From assembly GCF_900240845.1 (NCBI RefSeq), contig NZ_OERU01000001.1, positions 1,013,079 to 1,077,078 on the forward strand: 64,000 bases of DNA, given 5' to 3'. A model generated the notes under the pieces. That model did no database searches, was not told the origin of the DNA, and saw only the letters and a list, made by a program, of their open reading frames with translations. The position numbers were made by a program, and so were the translations under genes. Shown here piece after piece: positions 27,765 through 38,748 of the stretch. The DNA comes from Peptostreptococcus faecalis (lineage in GTDB: Bacteria; Bacillota; Clostridia; Peptostreptococcales; Peptostreptococcaceae). Position 1 is the first letter of the stretch; each line of letters opens with the position of its first letter.

Positions 27765-29027
27765 TTATAGTGATTTTTTAAATTCGTCTACTAGATTGCT
27801 AATTCTAACTTCAATCTGTTCTCCAGTATCCATATTTTTTAGTATTGCAATATCTTTTTCTAACTCTTCATCGCCAATCACTATAGTAAATTTTGCATTA
27901 ATTTTATTTGAATACTTAAATTGAGCCTTTACACTTCTATCTATGTGATCTTTGTCTGCTGATATATGATTTTTTCTCAATTCTTTTAGAATACTAAATG
28001 ACTTTACCTTTGCCTTATCTCCAATTGTAACTATAAAAATATCTGTTTTATGTGGATCTTCTATTTCAATAGATTCGGCTTCCATTGTTAGAAGTAATCT
28101 TTCTACACCCATAGCAAAACCAATTCCGGCATTGCCTTCAGGTCCTCCAAGTTGTTCAACTAAGCCATCATATCTTCCACCGCCACATACAGTAGACTGT
28201 GCACCTAAATTATTTGATATTATTTCAAATGCCGTTCTTTTATAATAATCTAGTCCTCTAACAATTCTTTTATCAACTTTATAATTTATATCCATTTCGT
28301 TTAAATATACCTTTAAAGTTTCAAAATGATCGCTACATTCTTGACATAAGTTGTCTGCCATTAGAGGTATATCCTGTAAATTTTTCTGACACTCTTCATT
28401 TTTACAATCAATAACTCTCATTGGATTTTTTTCTCTACGCTCATTGCATAAGTCACAAAGAACATCTTCTTTTTGCTTTAAAAATTCTCTTAATTTTTTA
28501 TTGTATTCAGCTCTACATACTGGGCATCCTACTGAGTTAATTGCTATTACTAGATCTTTTAACCCTATTTCCTCTAAGTATTGAACTGCCAATGATATTA
28601 TTTCTGCATCTAGAGACGGTGAATCGCCTCCAACTGCCTCGACACCAAACTGATTAAACTGTCTTTGTCTACCTGATTGCGGTCTTTCATATCTAAAGCA
28701 AGGTGTTATATAAAATAACTTAGTTGGCTGTGCATCTGCATACATCTTGTTTTCAATAAAAGATCTCATTACACCTGCAGTTCCTTCTGGCTTAAGAGTT
28801 AGCTCTCTTTTCCCTTTATCAAAAAAAGTATACATTTCTTTTTGTACTATATCTGTAGTATCACCAACACCTCTTTTAAAAAGTTCTGTGTACTCAAATA
28901 TAGGAGTTCTAATTTCCTTATATCCATATAGATCACATAAGTTTCTAAATTTCTTCTCTAAATAATTCCATTTATATGAATCCGATGGAGTTATATCTTT
29001 AGTCCCTCTTGGAGCGCTTATTGTCAT
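27765..29027 (-). CDS. hisS: Histidyl-tRNA synthetase
   Basis: A 420-residue class II synthetase. It begins APRGTKDI, with motif 2 FRYERPQSGRQRQFNQFGVE, the HisRS-specific RGLDYYKRTAFE and motif 3 GIGFAMGVERLLL. A Cys-rich insertion (GCPVCR, LCDLC, DCKNEEC) typical of Firmicute enzymes is present, and the C-terminal 90 residues form the anticodon domain. The ATG follows GGGAGG and lies inside the end of hemZ, an overlap of 29 bases that suggests coupled translation. Confidence 0.96.
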   Translation of the reverse strand: MTISAPRGTKDITPSDSYKWNYLEKKFRNLCDLYGYKEIRTPIFEYTELFKRGVGDTTDIVQKEMYTFFDKGKRELTLKPEGTAGVMRSFIENKMYADAQPTKLFYITPCFRYERPQSGRQRQFNQFGVEAVGGDSPSLDAEIISLAVQYLEEIGLKDLVIAINSVGCPVCRAEYNKKLREFLKQKEDVLCDLCNERREKNPMRVIDCKNEECQKNLQDIPLMADNLCQECSDHFETLKVYLNEMDINYKVDKRIVRGLDYYKRTAFEIISNNLGAQSTVCGGGRYDGLVEQLGGPEGNAGIGFAMGVERLLLTMEAESIEIEDPHKTDIFIVTIGDKAKVKSFSILKELRKNHISADKDHIDRSVKAQFKYSNKINAKFTIVIGDEELEKDIAILKNMDTGEQIEVRISNLVDEFKKSL

Positions 29028-30639
29028 TTTTTTCTACCTCCCTACACTTTTTTTCTATCATTTCATCAACTCTGCTAAGGTATTGTTCTAAATTCTTAAC
29101 ATCATCAACTCTTTCTATTCTATTTTCATCCAAATATACAAATTTTGAAACAGCACCTGCTCCTATTGCATAATTGGACTGATTTTCTTCCATTACCTGC
29201 ATATTATATATACATTCATATCCATCTTTTGAATAACCAATATTCTCTAAATTTCCCATCATGTATTTTTGTCTATAAAGATAGTATGGATTATAGCTAT
29301 TCTCTGTGAGATGCCTTTTTGATATATTAATCATTTCAACCATCTCTTTATATGTTATGAAATCATGTTCATACTCTTTTTTATTTAAAGAAAGCTCTGA
29401 TGTTCTCTTCATCGCAAGTGTATGCACTGTTACACATTCTGGATCCAACTTTACTATTTCTTTAATAGTATTCTCTACCATGTCTACTGTTTCTCCAGGT
29501 AGGCCTAAGATAAGATCCATATTTATATTATGAAAACCTAGATTTCTAGCCATATAAAAACAATCTTTAATATCCTCAACTGAATGTTTTCTGCCAATCT
29601 TATCTAAGGTTATTTGATTCATAGTCTGTGGATTTATACTTATTCTAGAAACATTGTGTTTTTTTAAAACTTTTAATTTTTCTATTGTGATGGTATCTGG
29701 TCTTCCTGCCTCAACAGTAAATTCTTTTACATCATTTAAATCAAAAATTTTAAATAATTCCCTTATCAAATAATCCATATCACCTGCTTCAAGTGATGTA
29801 GGCGTTCCTCCGCCTATATATAAGCTTTCAATTTTTTTATCTTGCTTTTCTAGTAATTTAGACACACCTTTTGCTTCTTTTAGCAAAGCTTGTACATACT
29901 CACCTCTTAAATCTCCAAACTTTTCTAGAATATGTGATGGAAACGAGCAATATACGCATCTAGATGGGCAAAATGGTATGCTTATGTATAAAGAAATTTT
30001 TTTCTCAGATACAGGGTATATAAATACCCTTTCTCGATTAGCAATTTCTATAATTAAATCGAGCTTTTCATCGTTAATTAAATATTCTTCCTTCATAAAT
30101 TTTCTTATTTCATCTATTGACTTTCCACTATCTAAAAGCGAGTTAATTATTTTAACTGGTCTTATTCCTGTCAGAATACCCCATGGAATATTTACATCAT
30201 ATTGACTGACCATATATTCAAACATGCTTCTTTGAATTATTCTCTTAGATATCGCTTTAATAATATTATCTGTTTTTTTGTTACTTTTTGCAAATTTTTT
30301 TTCATCAGTTAAAATTATTCTTTTACTAGATGAGTTTTTATTATTCTTATTGTCTGCAAAATTGTCTGCAAAATTTTTATCGATTATACCTTCAAAACTC
30401 ACACTATCTTCTATTTTTTTTTCGTATACTTTTACTCCATTTTCATATACTCTAGTTGTAGTAGAAATTTTTGCTTCTTTTACATTTTTTTCTACAATTA
30501 AAGAGTTTTTTAATATTTTTTCATCGTCAATAACGTCAAAATCTTCTGAGCTTTCAACTATTGAAAACTCAGAAGAAAATAATCTCAAAAATTCAGAAAT
30601 TTCATATCTATAGTTATGTCCCGATAATATTACTTTCAT
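28999..30639 (-). CDS. hemZ: HemZ-like radical SAM coproporphyrinogen dehydrogenase family protein
   Basis: A 546-residue radical SAM protein. The N-terminal 215 residues or so are the HemZ-specific domain. The 4Fe-4S motif CPSRCVYC has Cys224, 228 and 231, preceded by SLYISIPF, and is followed by YIGGGTPTSLE and the HemN-type C-terminal region. HemN/HemZ proteins oxidise coproporphyrinogen III without oxygen, but many relatives of this clade have other or unknown functions. No other haem genes occur here, so true haem synthesis is doubtful. It lies between the metallo-hydrolase gene and hisS, an arrangement common in clostridia. Confidence 0.85.
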   Translation of the reverse strand: MKVILSGHNYRYEISEFLRLFSSEFSIVESSEDFDVIDDEKILKNSLIVEKNVKEAKISTTTRVYENGVKVYEKKIEDSVSFEGIIDKNFADNFADNKNNKNSSSKRIILTDEKKFAKSNKKTDNIIKAISKRIIQRSMFEYMVSQYDVNIPWGILTGIRPVKIINSLLDSGKSIDEIRKFMKEEYLINDEKLDLIIEIANRERVFIYPVSEKKISLYISIPFCPSRCVYCSFPSHILEKFGDLRGEYVQALLKEAKGVSKLLEKQDKKIESLYIGGGTPTSLEAGDMDYLIRELFKIFDLNDVKEFTVEAGRPDTITIEKLKVLKKHNVSRISINPQTMNQITLDKIGRKHSVEDIKDCFYMARNLGFHNINMDLILGLPGETVDMVENTIKEIVKLDPECVTVHTLAMKRTSELSLNKKEYEHDFITYKEMVEMINISKRHLTENSYNPYYLYRQKYMMGNLENIGYSKDGYECIYNMQVMEENQSNYAIGAGAVSKFVYLDENRIERVDDVKNLEQYLSRVDEMIEKKCREVEKNDNKRSKRD

Positions 30640-30641
30640 GG

Positions 30642-31271
30642 CTATCTTAGCACCAACTTCATGTATTCATTATTTCTTTTTTCTTCACCTATTGTACTAG
30701 AAGGACCATGTCCAGGATATATAACTATATTGTCATCCAATTTACTCAATTTTTTTAGTGAGTTAAGAATTTGTTCATAATCACCACTATATAAATCTGT
30801 TCTACCTATAGACCCATTAAAAAGAGTATCTCCTGTGAACAAATCATTTCCACACTGTATACACATTCCACCTTTAGTATGACCTGGTGTGTTTATGAAT
30901 GAAATTATATTCTGTCCAATTTCAATCTGATCACCTTCATTTACATAAATGTCAGCTTCAAATTCAATCTTTCTAGGGAAAAATTGACTACTTAGGTTCT
31001 TATTTGCATCATTTAAAAGCTCTTTTTCATTTATATTAGCCAAAACTTTAGCTTTTGTAAAATCTTTAAGTTCTATTACATCTCCAATATGATCTGCATG
31101 AGAATGAGTAAGCATTATATATTTCACATTTAATTTCTTTTGAGAAATAAAGTCTTTCTCTTCTTTAATATTTAAAGCAGGGTCTACTACGATTGCATCC
31201 AATGTCTTTTCATCATAATATATATATGTATTTTCCTGCATCATACGATCACTTAAAATTCTTATCTTCAT
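30642..31271 (-). CDS. MBL-fold (glyoxalase II-like) metallo-hydrolase
   Basis: A 209-residue metallo-beta-lactamase-fold hydrolase. The zinc motif THSHADH lies at 55-61. The second His comes in PGHTKGG, the Asp in FTGDTLF, and the last His in YPGHGP. This short form resembles glyoxalase II but lacks its C-terminal glutathione-binding domain, so the substrate is unknown. It begins nine bases after dtd and ends two bases before hemZ, firmly within the operon. Confidence 0.9.
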   Translation of the reverse strand: MKIRILSDRMMQENTYIYYDEKTLDAIVVDPALNIKEEKDFISQKKLNVKYIMLTHSHADHIGDVIELKDFTKAKVLANINEKELLNDANKNLSSQFFPRKIEFEADIYVNEGDQIEIGQNIISFINTPGHTKGGMCIQCGNDLFTGDTLFNGSIGRTDLYSGDYEQILNSLKKLSKLDDNIVIYPGHGPSSTIGEEKRNNEYMKLVLR

Positions 31272-31280
31272 AAAATCCTC

Positions 31281-31730
31281 CTAGAATTTTTTATTTGAAT
31301 CTAGCATAATTGTAACTGGACCATCATTTATCAACTCAACTTCCATATGAGCGCCAAACTTTCCAGTTTCTGTAGTTATTCCCATCAATCTAGATTTTTC
31401 CACAAAATCTAGATATAATTGCTCTGCAATCTCAGGTCTTGCTGCATCTGTAAAACTAGGTCTTCTTCCTTTTCTACAATCACCTAAAAGTGTAAACTGA
31501 CTAACTACCAAAAGTTCTCCACTTACATCTTTTAAAGATAAATTCATTTTTTCATTTTCATCTTCGAATATTCTTAGATTGACTATTTTCTCAAGCATAT
31601 AGTCTACTTCTTTCGCAGAGTCTCCATTTTCTACCCCCAAAAGAATCATAAATCCTTTATTTATTTTTCCTATAATTTTGTTGTCAACACTTACACTTGA
31701 TGATTTTACTTTTTGTATAACTGCTCTCAT
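31281..31730 (-). CDS. dtd: D-aminoacyl-tRNA deacylase
   Basis: A 149-residue enzyme that hydrolyses D-amino acids (and glycine) mischarged on tRNA. The signatures VVSQFTLLGDCRKGRRPSF and the C-terminal GKFGAHMEVELINDGPVTIMLDS (the Gly-cis-Pro region is in NDGPVT) are complete. It stands directly behind relA by 12 bases, the standard gene order in Firmicutes. Confidence 0.96.
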   Translation of the reverse strand: MRAVIQKVKSSSVSVDNKIIGKINKGFMILLGVENGDSAKEVDYMLEKIVNLRIFEDENEKMNLSLKDVSGELLVVSQFTLLGDCRKGRRPSFTDAARPEIAEQLYLDFVEKSRLMGITTETGKFGAHMEVELINDGPVTIMLDSNKKF

Positions 31731-31742
31731 ATAAACCCTCTT

Positions 31743-33971
31743 TTATTTACCATGAACTCTGTAAGAATCCTCTACTCCTGGTATATTCTTTATTTTCTTA
31801 ATTACCTGGTTGAGCTGTTCAATTCCATTAACTTCCAAAATCAAATCTATCGTCAACCCTATGCTATGACCTTTTCTTGCATAAATTCCTGATAAGCCAA
31901 CCTTTTCGTTTGAAATTACATGTGTAATTTCATTTACAATACCTCTTCTATCATTGGCACTTATTTGAACTTCTGCCTCAAATCTTGTATTGACATCATC
32001 TAGCCATGATACTTTCACCATTTTGCTCTTATTTTGATATTCGTCTCTTAATAGATTTTGACAGTCAGATCTGTGTACGGTTACGCCTCTTCCGCGAGTT
32101 ATATATCCACTTATGTCATCTCCTGGTAGTGGGTTACAACATTTTGCAAATCTAACGTAGATTCCATCTAGACCATCAACCCTAACGCCGACATGTCTCT
32201 TTTCAGATTTTTTTATTTTAGTCTTATTTTTTTCGAATTTGCCTATATTATGAGTGGCAATATCCTCTTCCATCGCAGCCTTTTGTTCTTTTTCTTGCTT
32301 TCTTGTATCTCTTAAAACTAAATCTTTTACTTTAGTCGCTACATGATTACCTGCAATACCACCATATCCAATTGTAGCTAGAAGATCTTCCATATCTGGC
32401 TGATTAAATTTTTCTCCAACTTCTTTTAGACACTTTGCTACCATAGGGTCATTCTTATTAAGATTATTGCGCTTAAATTCCTTATCAAGTATTGCAAGAC
32501 CTCTTTCAATATTTTCTTCTCTTCTTTCTTTTTTGAAAAACTGTCTTATTCTATTTCTTGCATTTGGTGTTTTTACAATACCTAACCAGTCCAGACTAGG
32601 TCCTGGTGAATTAGAAGAAGTTATTATTTCCACTATTTCTCCATTTTCTAACTGGTATTCTAACGGAACTATTTTATTGTTAATTTTAGCTCCAACACAT
32701 CTATTACCTACATTAGAGTGTATTCTATATGCAAAATCAATTGGTGTAGAACCATTAGGAAGTTCAATTACTTCTCCTTGAGGAGTAAATACATACACTT
32801 GTGCATTGAATACATCATCCTTTAAAGCATCCAAAAATTCATGAGGATCGGTAACATCCTTCTCCCATTCCATCATTAATCTCAACCACTGCAGTCTTTC
32901 ATCTACTTTTGAAGTATCACTTTCTGTTATACCTTCTTTATATTTCCAATGCGCTGCTATACCGTATTCAGCTATGTTGTGCATTTCATGGGTTCTTATC
33001 TGTATCTCAACAGGTTCTCCATCAGGTCCAACAACTGTAGTATGAAGTGATTGATACATATTTGGTTTTGGCATTGCTATATAATCTTTGAATCTTCCTG
33101 GTATTGGTTTCCAAAGTGTATGCACTACGCCTAGCACTGCATAACAGTCTTTTATTGAATCTACCAATACTCTAACTGCTATCAAATCATAAATTTCATC
33201 AAAATCTTTATGTTTTGTTTTCATCTTTTTGTAGATACTATAAAAATGCTTTGGTCTTCCGTAAACATCACAGCTTATATCCATATCACCAAAAGTTTTT
33301 ATCAGTAAATCCACAATATTTTTAATGTATTTTTCTCTTTGCTCTCTTTTTTTATTTACTTTCTTTACAAGAGCATAATATCCATCAGCATCCAAATATC
33401 TAAGTGATAAATCTTCAAGTTCCCATTTTATCTTAGAAATACCTAATCTATGAGCTACCCCTGCATATATATCAAGAGTTTCTTGAGCTTTATACTTTGC
33501 TTTTTCAGTATCCATGTACTCAAGAGTCCTCATGTTATGTAATCTATCTGCTAGCTTAACAAGTATAACTCTTAAATCTTTTGCCATTGCCAAAAACATT
33601 TTTCTTAAATTTTCTGACTGTGACTCTTCTTTTGTCATATACTTTATTTTACCAAGTTTTGTTACACCATCAACTAATACAGCTACATCTTTCCCAAACA
33701 TTTCTTCTATTTCAGATTCTTTATAGTTAGTGTCTTCTACAACGTCATGAAGAAGACCTGCACATATTGTATCTATATCTAGTTGCATATCCGCTAGAAT
33801 ATTTGCTACTGCAACTGGGTGTATAAAATAGGGTTCACCAGATTTTCTGTATTGATCTTTATGAGCTTCTTTTGATAAATTGTAAGCTTTTGCTACTTTT
33901 TCAAAATCAGCTTGTGGTGCATATGTTTTTATTTTATCTATTAGTTCTTGTAATTTTTCTTCATACATCAT
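31743..33971 (-). CDS. relA: Bifunctional (p)ppGpp synthetase/hydrolase
   Basis: A 742-residue long RSH enzyme controlling the stringent response. The HD hydrolase domain is at the N-terminus, with His51 and the HDVVEDT motif at 75-81. The synthetase domain contains MYQSLHTTVVGP, the TGS domain VYVFTPQGEVIELPNGSTPIDFAY, then a helical and Cys-containing region (FAKCCNPLPGDDI), and a C-terminal ACT domain. The HD motif residues are intact, so it should both make and destroy the alarmone. The start is a double ATG after GAGGTGAT. It follows apt by 92 bases. Confidence 0.95.
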   Translation of the reverse strand: MMYEEKLQELIDKIKTYAPQADFEKVAKAYNLSKEAHKDQYRKSGEPYFIHPVAVANILADMQLDIDTICAGLLHDVVEDTNYKESEIEEMFGKDVAVLVDGVTKLGKIKYMTKEESQSENLRKMFLAMAKDLRVILVKLADRLHNMRTLEYMDTEKAKYKAQETLDIYAGVAHRLGISKIKWELEDLSLRYLDADGYYALVKKVNKKREQREKYIKNIVDLLIKTFGDMDISCDVYGRPKHFYSIYKKMKTKHKDFDEIYDLIAVRVLVDSIKDCYAVLGVVHTLWKPIPGRFKDYIAMPKPNMYQSLHTTVVGPDGEPVEIQIRTHEMHNIAEYGIAAHWKYKEGITESDTSKVDERLQWLRLMMEWEKDVTDPHEFLDALKDDVFNAQVYVFTPQGEVIELPNGSTPIDFAYRIHSNVGNRCVGAKINNKIVPLEYQLENGEIVEIITSSNSPGPSLDWLGIVKTPNARNRIRQFFKKERREENIERGLAILDKEFKRNNLNKNDPMVAKCLKEVGEKFNQPDMEDLLATIGYGGIAGNHVATKVKDLVLRDTRKQEKEQKAAMEEDIATHNIGKFEKNKTKIKKSEKRHVGVRVDGLDGIYVRFAKCCNPLPGDDISGYITRGRGVTVHRSDCQNLLRDEYQNKSKMVKVSWLDDVNTRFEAEVQISANDRRGIVNEITHVISNEKVGLSGIYARKGHSIGLTIDLILEVNGIEQLNQVIKKIKNIPGVEDSYRVHGK

Positions 33972-34063
33972 ATCACCTCATAAATTTTTTATAGCTAATC
34001 TATCTTAAAGTAACATCAGCTACACATACTTGAATTTGAATTACAGATTTTTATTTTAATATA

Positions 34064-34585
34064 TTATTCACTCTCATATTTAACTAAAGAGTTTACCTTG
34101 TAACCATTTAATTTTTCTCTTCCATTTAAGAAAGATAATTCTACTAAAAATTCTAAAGCAACAACTTCTCCTCCTAATTTTTCAATTAGTTTAGTAGCAG
34201 CAGATACAGTTCCACCTGTTGCAAGTAAGTCATCAACTATGGCTATTTTTTGCCCAGGCTTTATAGCATCTTTATGTATCTCCAAAATATCTGTACCATA
34301 CTCCAGTTCGTATTCATATGAAACCACTTCTGAAGGAAGCTTTCCTGGCTTTCTTATTGGTACAAAACCGATTCCCAGATTATATGCTACCGGAGTTCCT
34401 AATATAAACCCTCTTGCCTCTGGACCAATTATTAAATCAACATTTAAATCTTTAAGATCTTCTACTATCTGATCTACAGAGTACTTTAATGCTTCTGGAT
34501 CACTAATTAATGTAGTTATATCTTTAAATCCAATCCCTGGTTTAGGAAAGTCTTGTACATTTCTAATTTTTTGTTCTAAATTCAT
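34064..34585 (-). CDS. apt: Adenine phosphoribosyltransferase
   Basis: A 173-residue purine salvage enzyme making AMP from adenine and PRPP. It shows the family opening [19 protein letters not shown], the Apt segment [10 protein letters not shown] and the PRPP motif [13 protein letters not shown]. The TTG at 34597 would add four residues but lies at the ribosome site; GGAGG is five bases before the ATG at 34585. It starts 17 bases after recJ and is followed by relA, the usual clostridial order. Confidence 0.96.
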   Translation of the reverse strand: MNLEQKIRNVQDFPKPGIGFKDITTLISDPEALKYSVDQIVEDLKDLNVDLIIGPEARGFILGTPVAYNLGIGFVPIRKPGKLPSEVVSYEYELEYGTDILEIHKDAIKPGQKIAIVDDLLATGGTVSAATKLIEKLGGEVVALEFLVELSFLNGREKLNGYKVNSLVKYESE

Positions 34586-34602
34586 TATATCCTCCAAAAA
34601 TG

Positions 34603-37062
34603 TTAGCTTACGCCGTAAGTCGTTTTAAATTCTTTTATAATACTTTTTATACTCTTAACTATTTCATTATTTTCTAAATTTAATTTTTTACTTGGTTTTG
34701 GCAAAATATTAAATTCTAAAATATCGTCTTTATAATTTATACTATATTCTAAAAGTTTTTCACTTTCCATCACTTTCAATCCAATTAAAAATTTAATCGG
34801 TGTCAGTTTTAGCAACTTAATCAGTTTACTATATCTTATTTCACCACTATCCATTGAATTGAGATACTTGTATATAACAACAAAATTTTCCCTATTAAAT
34901 TGCATTTCATCAAGCTTATTTTTTAAATAAAGAAAGTCTCCATTATTAAAGTTAAATATTATTTTTGAAAATTCGTTCTTTCTTTTATAAATAAATTCTA
35001 ATTGTGTTAAACTATCTAAATAATCGTATATAATAATTTTATTATAGCGTTTTAAGTCTGTTTTTTCAATATTTGATATGAATATGCAATCTATTTTTTC
35101 CTTTTTTGCAATGTTTATATCCGACATTGCTCTAAAAAAACCATTTAATGTATTAACTATTATTAAATCACCATCGTCTGCTTCTGATATGATGTCTTGA
35201 TATCTTTTGTTTTTTTTATTTTTTATCATATCTTTGTATTCAACATAATATTCTTCTTTTTCTAGTGATTTTAGTTTTTCAGTCGTGATTCCATTATGTA
35301 AACTGCAATCTACATCAACTATTTTTTCAGTTGCTTTTAAAGCTTTTGAAAAAGTAGTTATATCACTTGGAGAAAACATACGAATATCTTTAATTAAAAG
35401 CTGAACTTTTACATTTCCATTATATCTATTTTCTCCAACTTGAAATACCATGTCTACTATATCACCACTTTTAAACTCATTGTATAAATAACCCATACCG
35501 AATCCTATACACTCAAATTCTTCGTTTTTTTCAATCACGATTTTTAGATGTCGCTTATCTTTCCCAAGCAGGTATGTGTTTTTTATATAACATTCTCTCA
35601 ACACGAAATATGGTGTAGCATTTTTTATTCCAAACGGCTCTAGCACATGTAGTTCATCAACAAAATCTAGATTTATTCTTCTTTCATCTATTTCATACTC
35701 TATCTTGATTTCTTCAACTAAATCCTCTTCGTGTAATTTGTCTAGGGCAATTTTATTTATCTCTATCCTTAGTTTATCTATATCTTCTGCTTTGACAGTC
35801 ATCCCAGCTGCCTGTTCATGACCTCCAAATTTAACCATATACTCTTTACACTCATAAAGAGCCTCAAATAAATTAAAACCTTTTATCGATCTTCCAGATC
35901 CTACTGCTAAATCATCTTCTATACAAAGCAGTACACAAGGTTTATAATATTTTTCCGTTATTTTTGAGGCAACAATTCCTATAATACCATGATGCCAGCC
36001 TTCTTTCCCCAAGACAATCACTTTATCATTTTCAAATTCCGGATTATCATTTATCATTTTTTCGGCTTCATTGTACATTGTCGCTTCAATAAGTTGTCTC
36101 TGCTCATTTTTTATATCCATCTCAGCAGCAAGCTCTTCAGCCTTTTCTGCACTTTTTGCAGTGAATAACTCCACTCCCAAACTTGAAGATCCAAGTCTAC
36201 CTGAAGCATTAATTCGAGGACCTAGCGAAAATCCTAAATGCGAACTTTTTAATGTAATTCCTTCTAGACCACAAATTTCAACTAAAGCTTTCATACCTAT
36301 ATTATTACCCTTGCCAATAATTTTTAGTCCATTTTTGACAATTATTCTATTTTCATCCAAGACTGGCATAATATCACAAATAGTCGCTAGCGAAGTAATC
36401 TCTAAATAGTTATCAATGTTTTCCTTAAATACTTTATCTCCGCTAAGTGCGTGTATTAATTTAAATGCAATTCCGCATCCACACAAACCTTTAAAGGGAT
36501 ATTCACAGTCGGGGCGTTTGTGATCAACAACCGCATACGCATTTGGCAGCTCATTTTGACATTCGTGATGGTCTGTTATAATTACATCTATTCCCAACTC
36601 TTTCGCATATTCAACTTCATTTACTGATGTAATTCCGCAATCTACTGTCAAAATTAAATCCACATCTAATTTTTTTATTTGATCAATTGCTTCATTATTT
36701 AATCCATACCCTTCTTCTAATCTATTTGGTATATAGTATTCAACTGGATAGTCTATACTATCAAAATATATCATCATAAGAGATGTTGATGAAACTCCAT
36801 CAACATCATAATCTCCATAAATGCAAATTTTTTCGCTATTTGAAATTGCAGCTTCTATTCTTTCTACTGCTTTATCCATATCCTTCAAAAGAAAGGGATC
36901 TCTCAACAATTCAAAAGATGGGTTTATATACATATTTATATCATCGCATTCTGATATATTTCTATTTGTCATAATTTGGGAAATTTCATCAGAAATTCCA
37001 AGCTTTTTAGTATATTCATTACCTTTTGGCTTATGCTTGCTTATAACTGTCCACTTTTTCAT
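34603..37062 (-). CDS. recJ: Single-stranded-DNA-specific exonuclease
   Basis: An 819-residue RecJ nuclease for recombination and mismatch repair. DHH-phosphoesterase motifs are present: YGDYDVDG at 82-89, VDCGITS near 140-146 and DHH at 164-166. Motif DHHA1 includes [14 protein letters not shown] and the [11 protein letters not shown] block. The C-terminal 250 residues exceed the E. coli enzyme (577 residues) and form a long extension, as in other Firmicute RecJ proteins. It begins 13 bases after the ABC1 kinase gene. The ATG follows GGGAGG. Confidence 0.95.
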   Translation of the reverse strand: MKKWTVISKHKPKGNEYTKKLGISDEISQIMTNRNISECDDINMYINPSFELLRDPFLLKDMDKAVERIEAAISNSEKICIYGDYDVDGVSSTSLMMIYFDSIDYPVEYYIPNRLEEGYGLNNEAIDQIKKLDVDLILTVDCGITSVNEVEYAKELGIDVIITDHHECQNELPNAYAVVDHKRPDCEYPFKGLCGCGIAFKLIHALSGDKVFKENIDNYLEITSLATICDIMPVLDENRIIVKNGLKIIGKGNNIGMKALVEICGLEGITLKSSHLGFSLGPRINASGRLGSSSLGVELFTAKSAEKAEELAAEMDIKNEQRQLIEATMYNEAEKMINDNPEFENDKVIVLGKEGWHHGIIGIVASKITEKYYKPCVLLCIEDDLAVGSGRSIKGFNLFEALYECKEYMVKFGGHEQAAGMTVKAEDIDKLRIEINKIALDKLHEEDLVEEIKIEYEIDERRINLDFVDELHVLEPFGIKNATPYFVLRECYIKNTYLLGKDKRHLKIVIEKNEEFECIGFGMGYLYNEFKSGDIVDMVFQVGENRYNGNVKVQLLIKDIRMFSPSDITTFSKALKATEKIVDVDCSLHNGITTEKLKSLEKEEYYVEYKDMIKNKKNKRYQDIISEADDGDLIIVNTLNGFFRAMSDINIAKKEKIDCIFISNIEKTDLKRYNKIIIYDYLDSLTQLEFIYKRKNEFSKIIFNFNNGDFLYLKNKLDEMQFNRENFVVIYKYLNSMDSGEIRYSKLIKLLKLTPIKFLIGLKVMESEKLLEYSINYKDDILEFNILPKPSKKLNLENNEIVKSIKSIIKEFKTTYGVS

Positions 37063-37075
37063 CAGAACACCTCCC

Positions 37076-38743
37076 TTACTTTCGATTAGATTTACTATTT
37101 TTTAATATCATTATTATCAGTATTATTCCTATAAGAAAAGAAAATGCAAAACCTCCTAGACTTATAATCTGCATTATTTTATTAGAATTTACATTTTGTG
37201 AAGATATCATTAGTGATGATCCTAATATACATGCTGCAAATATAATGCTAAGCGACAATTGAGCACTGAATTTTCTAATACTCTCTTCCAAACTCGGTAC
37301 ACTTAACTTCTCAATATCTATCTTAAGGTTGCTTTTTTCCATCTTTTTAAGTATATTTTTAATTTGCATAGGTACTGTAGATACGTCGTAGTACGCTTCA
37401 AATAAATTAGATTTCAAAACTCTTGCATTTTTTTTCAAATTCAATTTCTCTTCTCGATAAAATTTAATGTACGATTTTATTATTATATCAACATTAAAAT
37501 CACGATAAAGACCTCTAGATGTTCCCTCCAGTGTAATTACTGTTTTCCCTAGTAAAACAATTTGTGATGGAAGTTTTATTTTATGTGTCCTCATAAATCT
37601 AAATATCTCATTTAGAACTTCTGCTATACTCAATTTGTCAAATGGTATATCATAATAATAGTGTATTAGATAGAGTAAATCTCTTCTCAATCCTGCATTA
37701 TCCGCTTCACTTGAAATAGCTTCCATATCAGATAAGACTCTTATTATTTTTTCAATATTTTTATCTGTAGAAAACATAATAAGCTGGTTTAAATAACCAA
37801 GTGTTTTGTCATCAATAAGTCCCATCATTCCAAAATCAATATAGGCTAATTTATTGCCTTCCATTATAAATATATTTCCTGGATGAGGATCGGCGTGGAA
37901 AAAACCGTGTTCCATAACCTGCTTAAAAAATGACCTTACCCCTATATCAACAATTTTTTTCTTTTCAGTTTCAGTAAAATCATGATTTCCAATGTCAGAA
38001 AGTGCAATTCCATTCACCTTTTCCATTATAAGAATTTTTTTAGTCGTATAGTCATTATATATTTCAGGTATAAAAACATCACCATTGTACTTAAAAATCT
38101 TTTTCAACTTTATTCCATTGACTGCCTCAAATTTATAATCTAATTCTCTTATTAACTGTACTTCCAACTCTGAAATAAATTCTACAGCGTCTATATTATA
38201 TTCTGTTTTTAAAAAGGTAAACTTTCCAGCTACTTTTTTTAATATACTTATATCTGCTCTTATAATTTTTTCAATTCCAGGTCTTTGTATTTTAACAACT
38301 ACTCTTTTTCCGTTCAAAAGTTCTGCATCATAAACTTGCCCTATTGATGCAGCGGCTATAGGGGTTGCACTTATTTTTTTAAATACGGTATCTTTTTTGG
38401 CGTTCAACTCATTTTCTAAAATAGACATAGCCTCATCAGTATCAAATTCTTCGACTTGATCTCTAAGTTTACTAAGCTCAAAAATTATGTCATCATCAAA
38501 TAAATCTTTTCTAGTACTTATTATCTGACCGATTTTTATATATGTAGGACCCAGTTCTTCAAAAGCAAGTCTCAATCTTTCCCCAGTAGTTAAATTCTTA
38601 TATTCACCAGAATTAACACTGTTAGGAACTTTATTTACAGCTGTATCTTTATTTAGTTTTTCAATGATAAATCCAAATCCATATTTTATCATCACAGAAG
38701 CAATTTCTGTGTATCTTCCAATATACCTATAGCCTATTTTCAT
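37076..38743 (-). CDS. ABC1/UbiB-family atypical kinase
   Basis: A 555-residue membrane-anchored kinase-like protein. The Ala-rich ATP loop PIAAASIGQV lies at 128-137, the catalytic-core Lys at 151, the loop FFHADPHPGN at 281-290 and DFG at 303-305. Two membrane helices lie near the C-terminus (about 495-515 and 525-548). UbiB-family proteins support ubiquinone synthesis in aerobes; in an anaerobe the client is unknown, with lipid-related roles likely. It starts five bases after the maturase gene, so both are cotranscribed. Confidence 0.9.
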   Translation of the reverse strand: MKIGYRYIGRYTEIASVMIKYGFGFIIEKLNKDTAVNKVPNSVNSGEYKNLTTGERLRLAFEELGPTYIKIGQIISTRKDLFDDDIIFELSKLRDQVEEFDTDEAMSILENELNAKKDTVFKKISATPIAAASIGQVYDAELLNGKRVVVKIQRPGIEKIIRADISILKKVAGKFTFLKTEYNIDAVEFISELEVQLIRELDYKFEAVNGIKLKKIFKYNGDVFIPEIYNDYTTKKILIMEKVNGIALSDIGNHDFTETEKKKIVDIGVRSFFKQVMEHGFFHADPHPGNIFIMEGNKLAYIDFGMMGLIDDKTLGYLNQLIMFSTDKNIEKIIRVLSDMEAISSEADNAGLRRDLLYLIHYYYDIPFDKLSIAEVLNEIFRFMRTHKIKLPSQIVLLGKTVITLEGTSRGLYRDFNVDIIIKSYIKFYREEKLNLKKNARVLKSNLFEAYYDVSTVPMQIKNILKKMEKSNLKIDIEKLSVPSLEESIRKFSAQLSLSIIFAACILGSSLMISSQNVNSNKIMQIISLGGFAFSFLIGIILIIMILKNSKSNRK

Positions 38744-38748
38744 GTTAA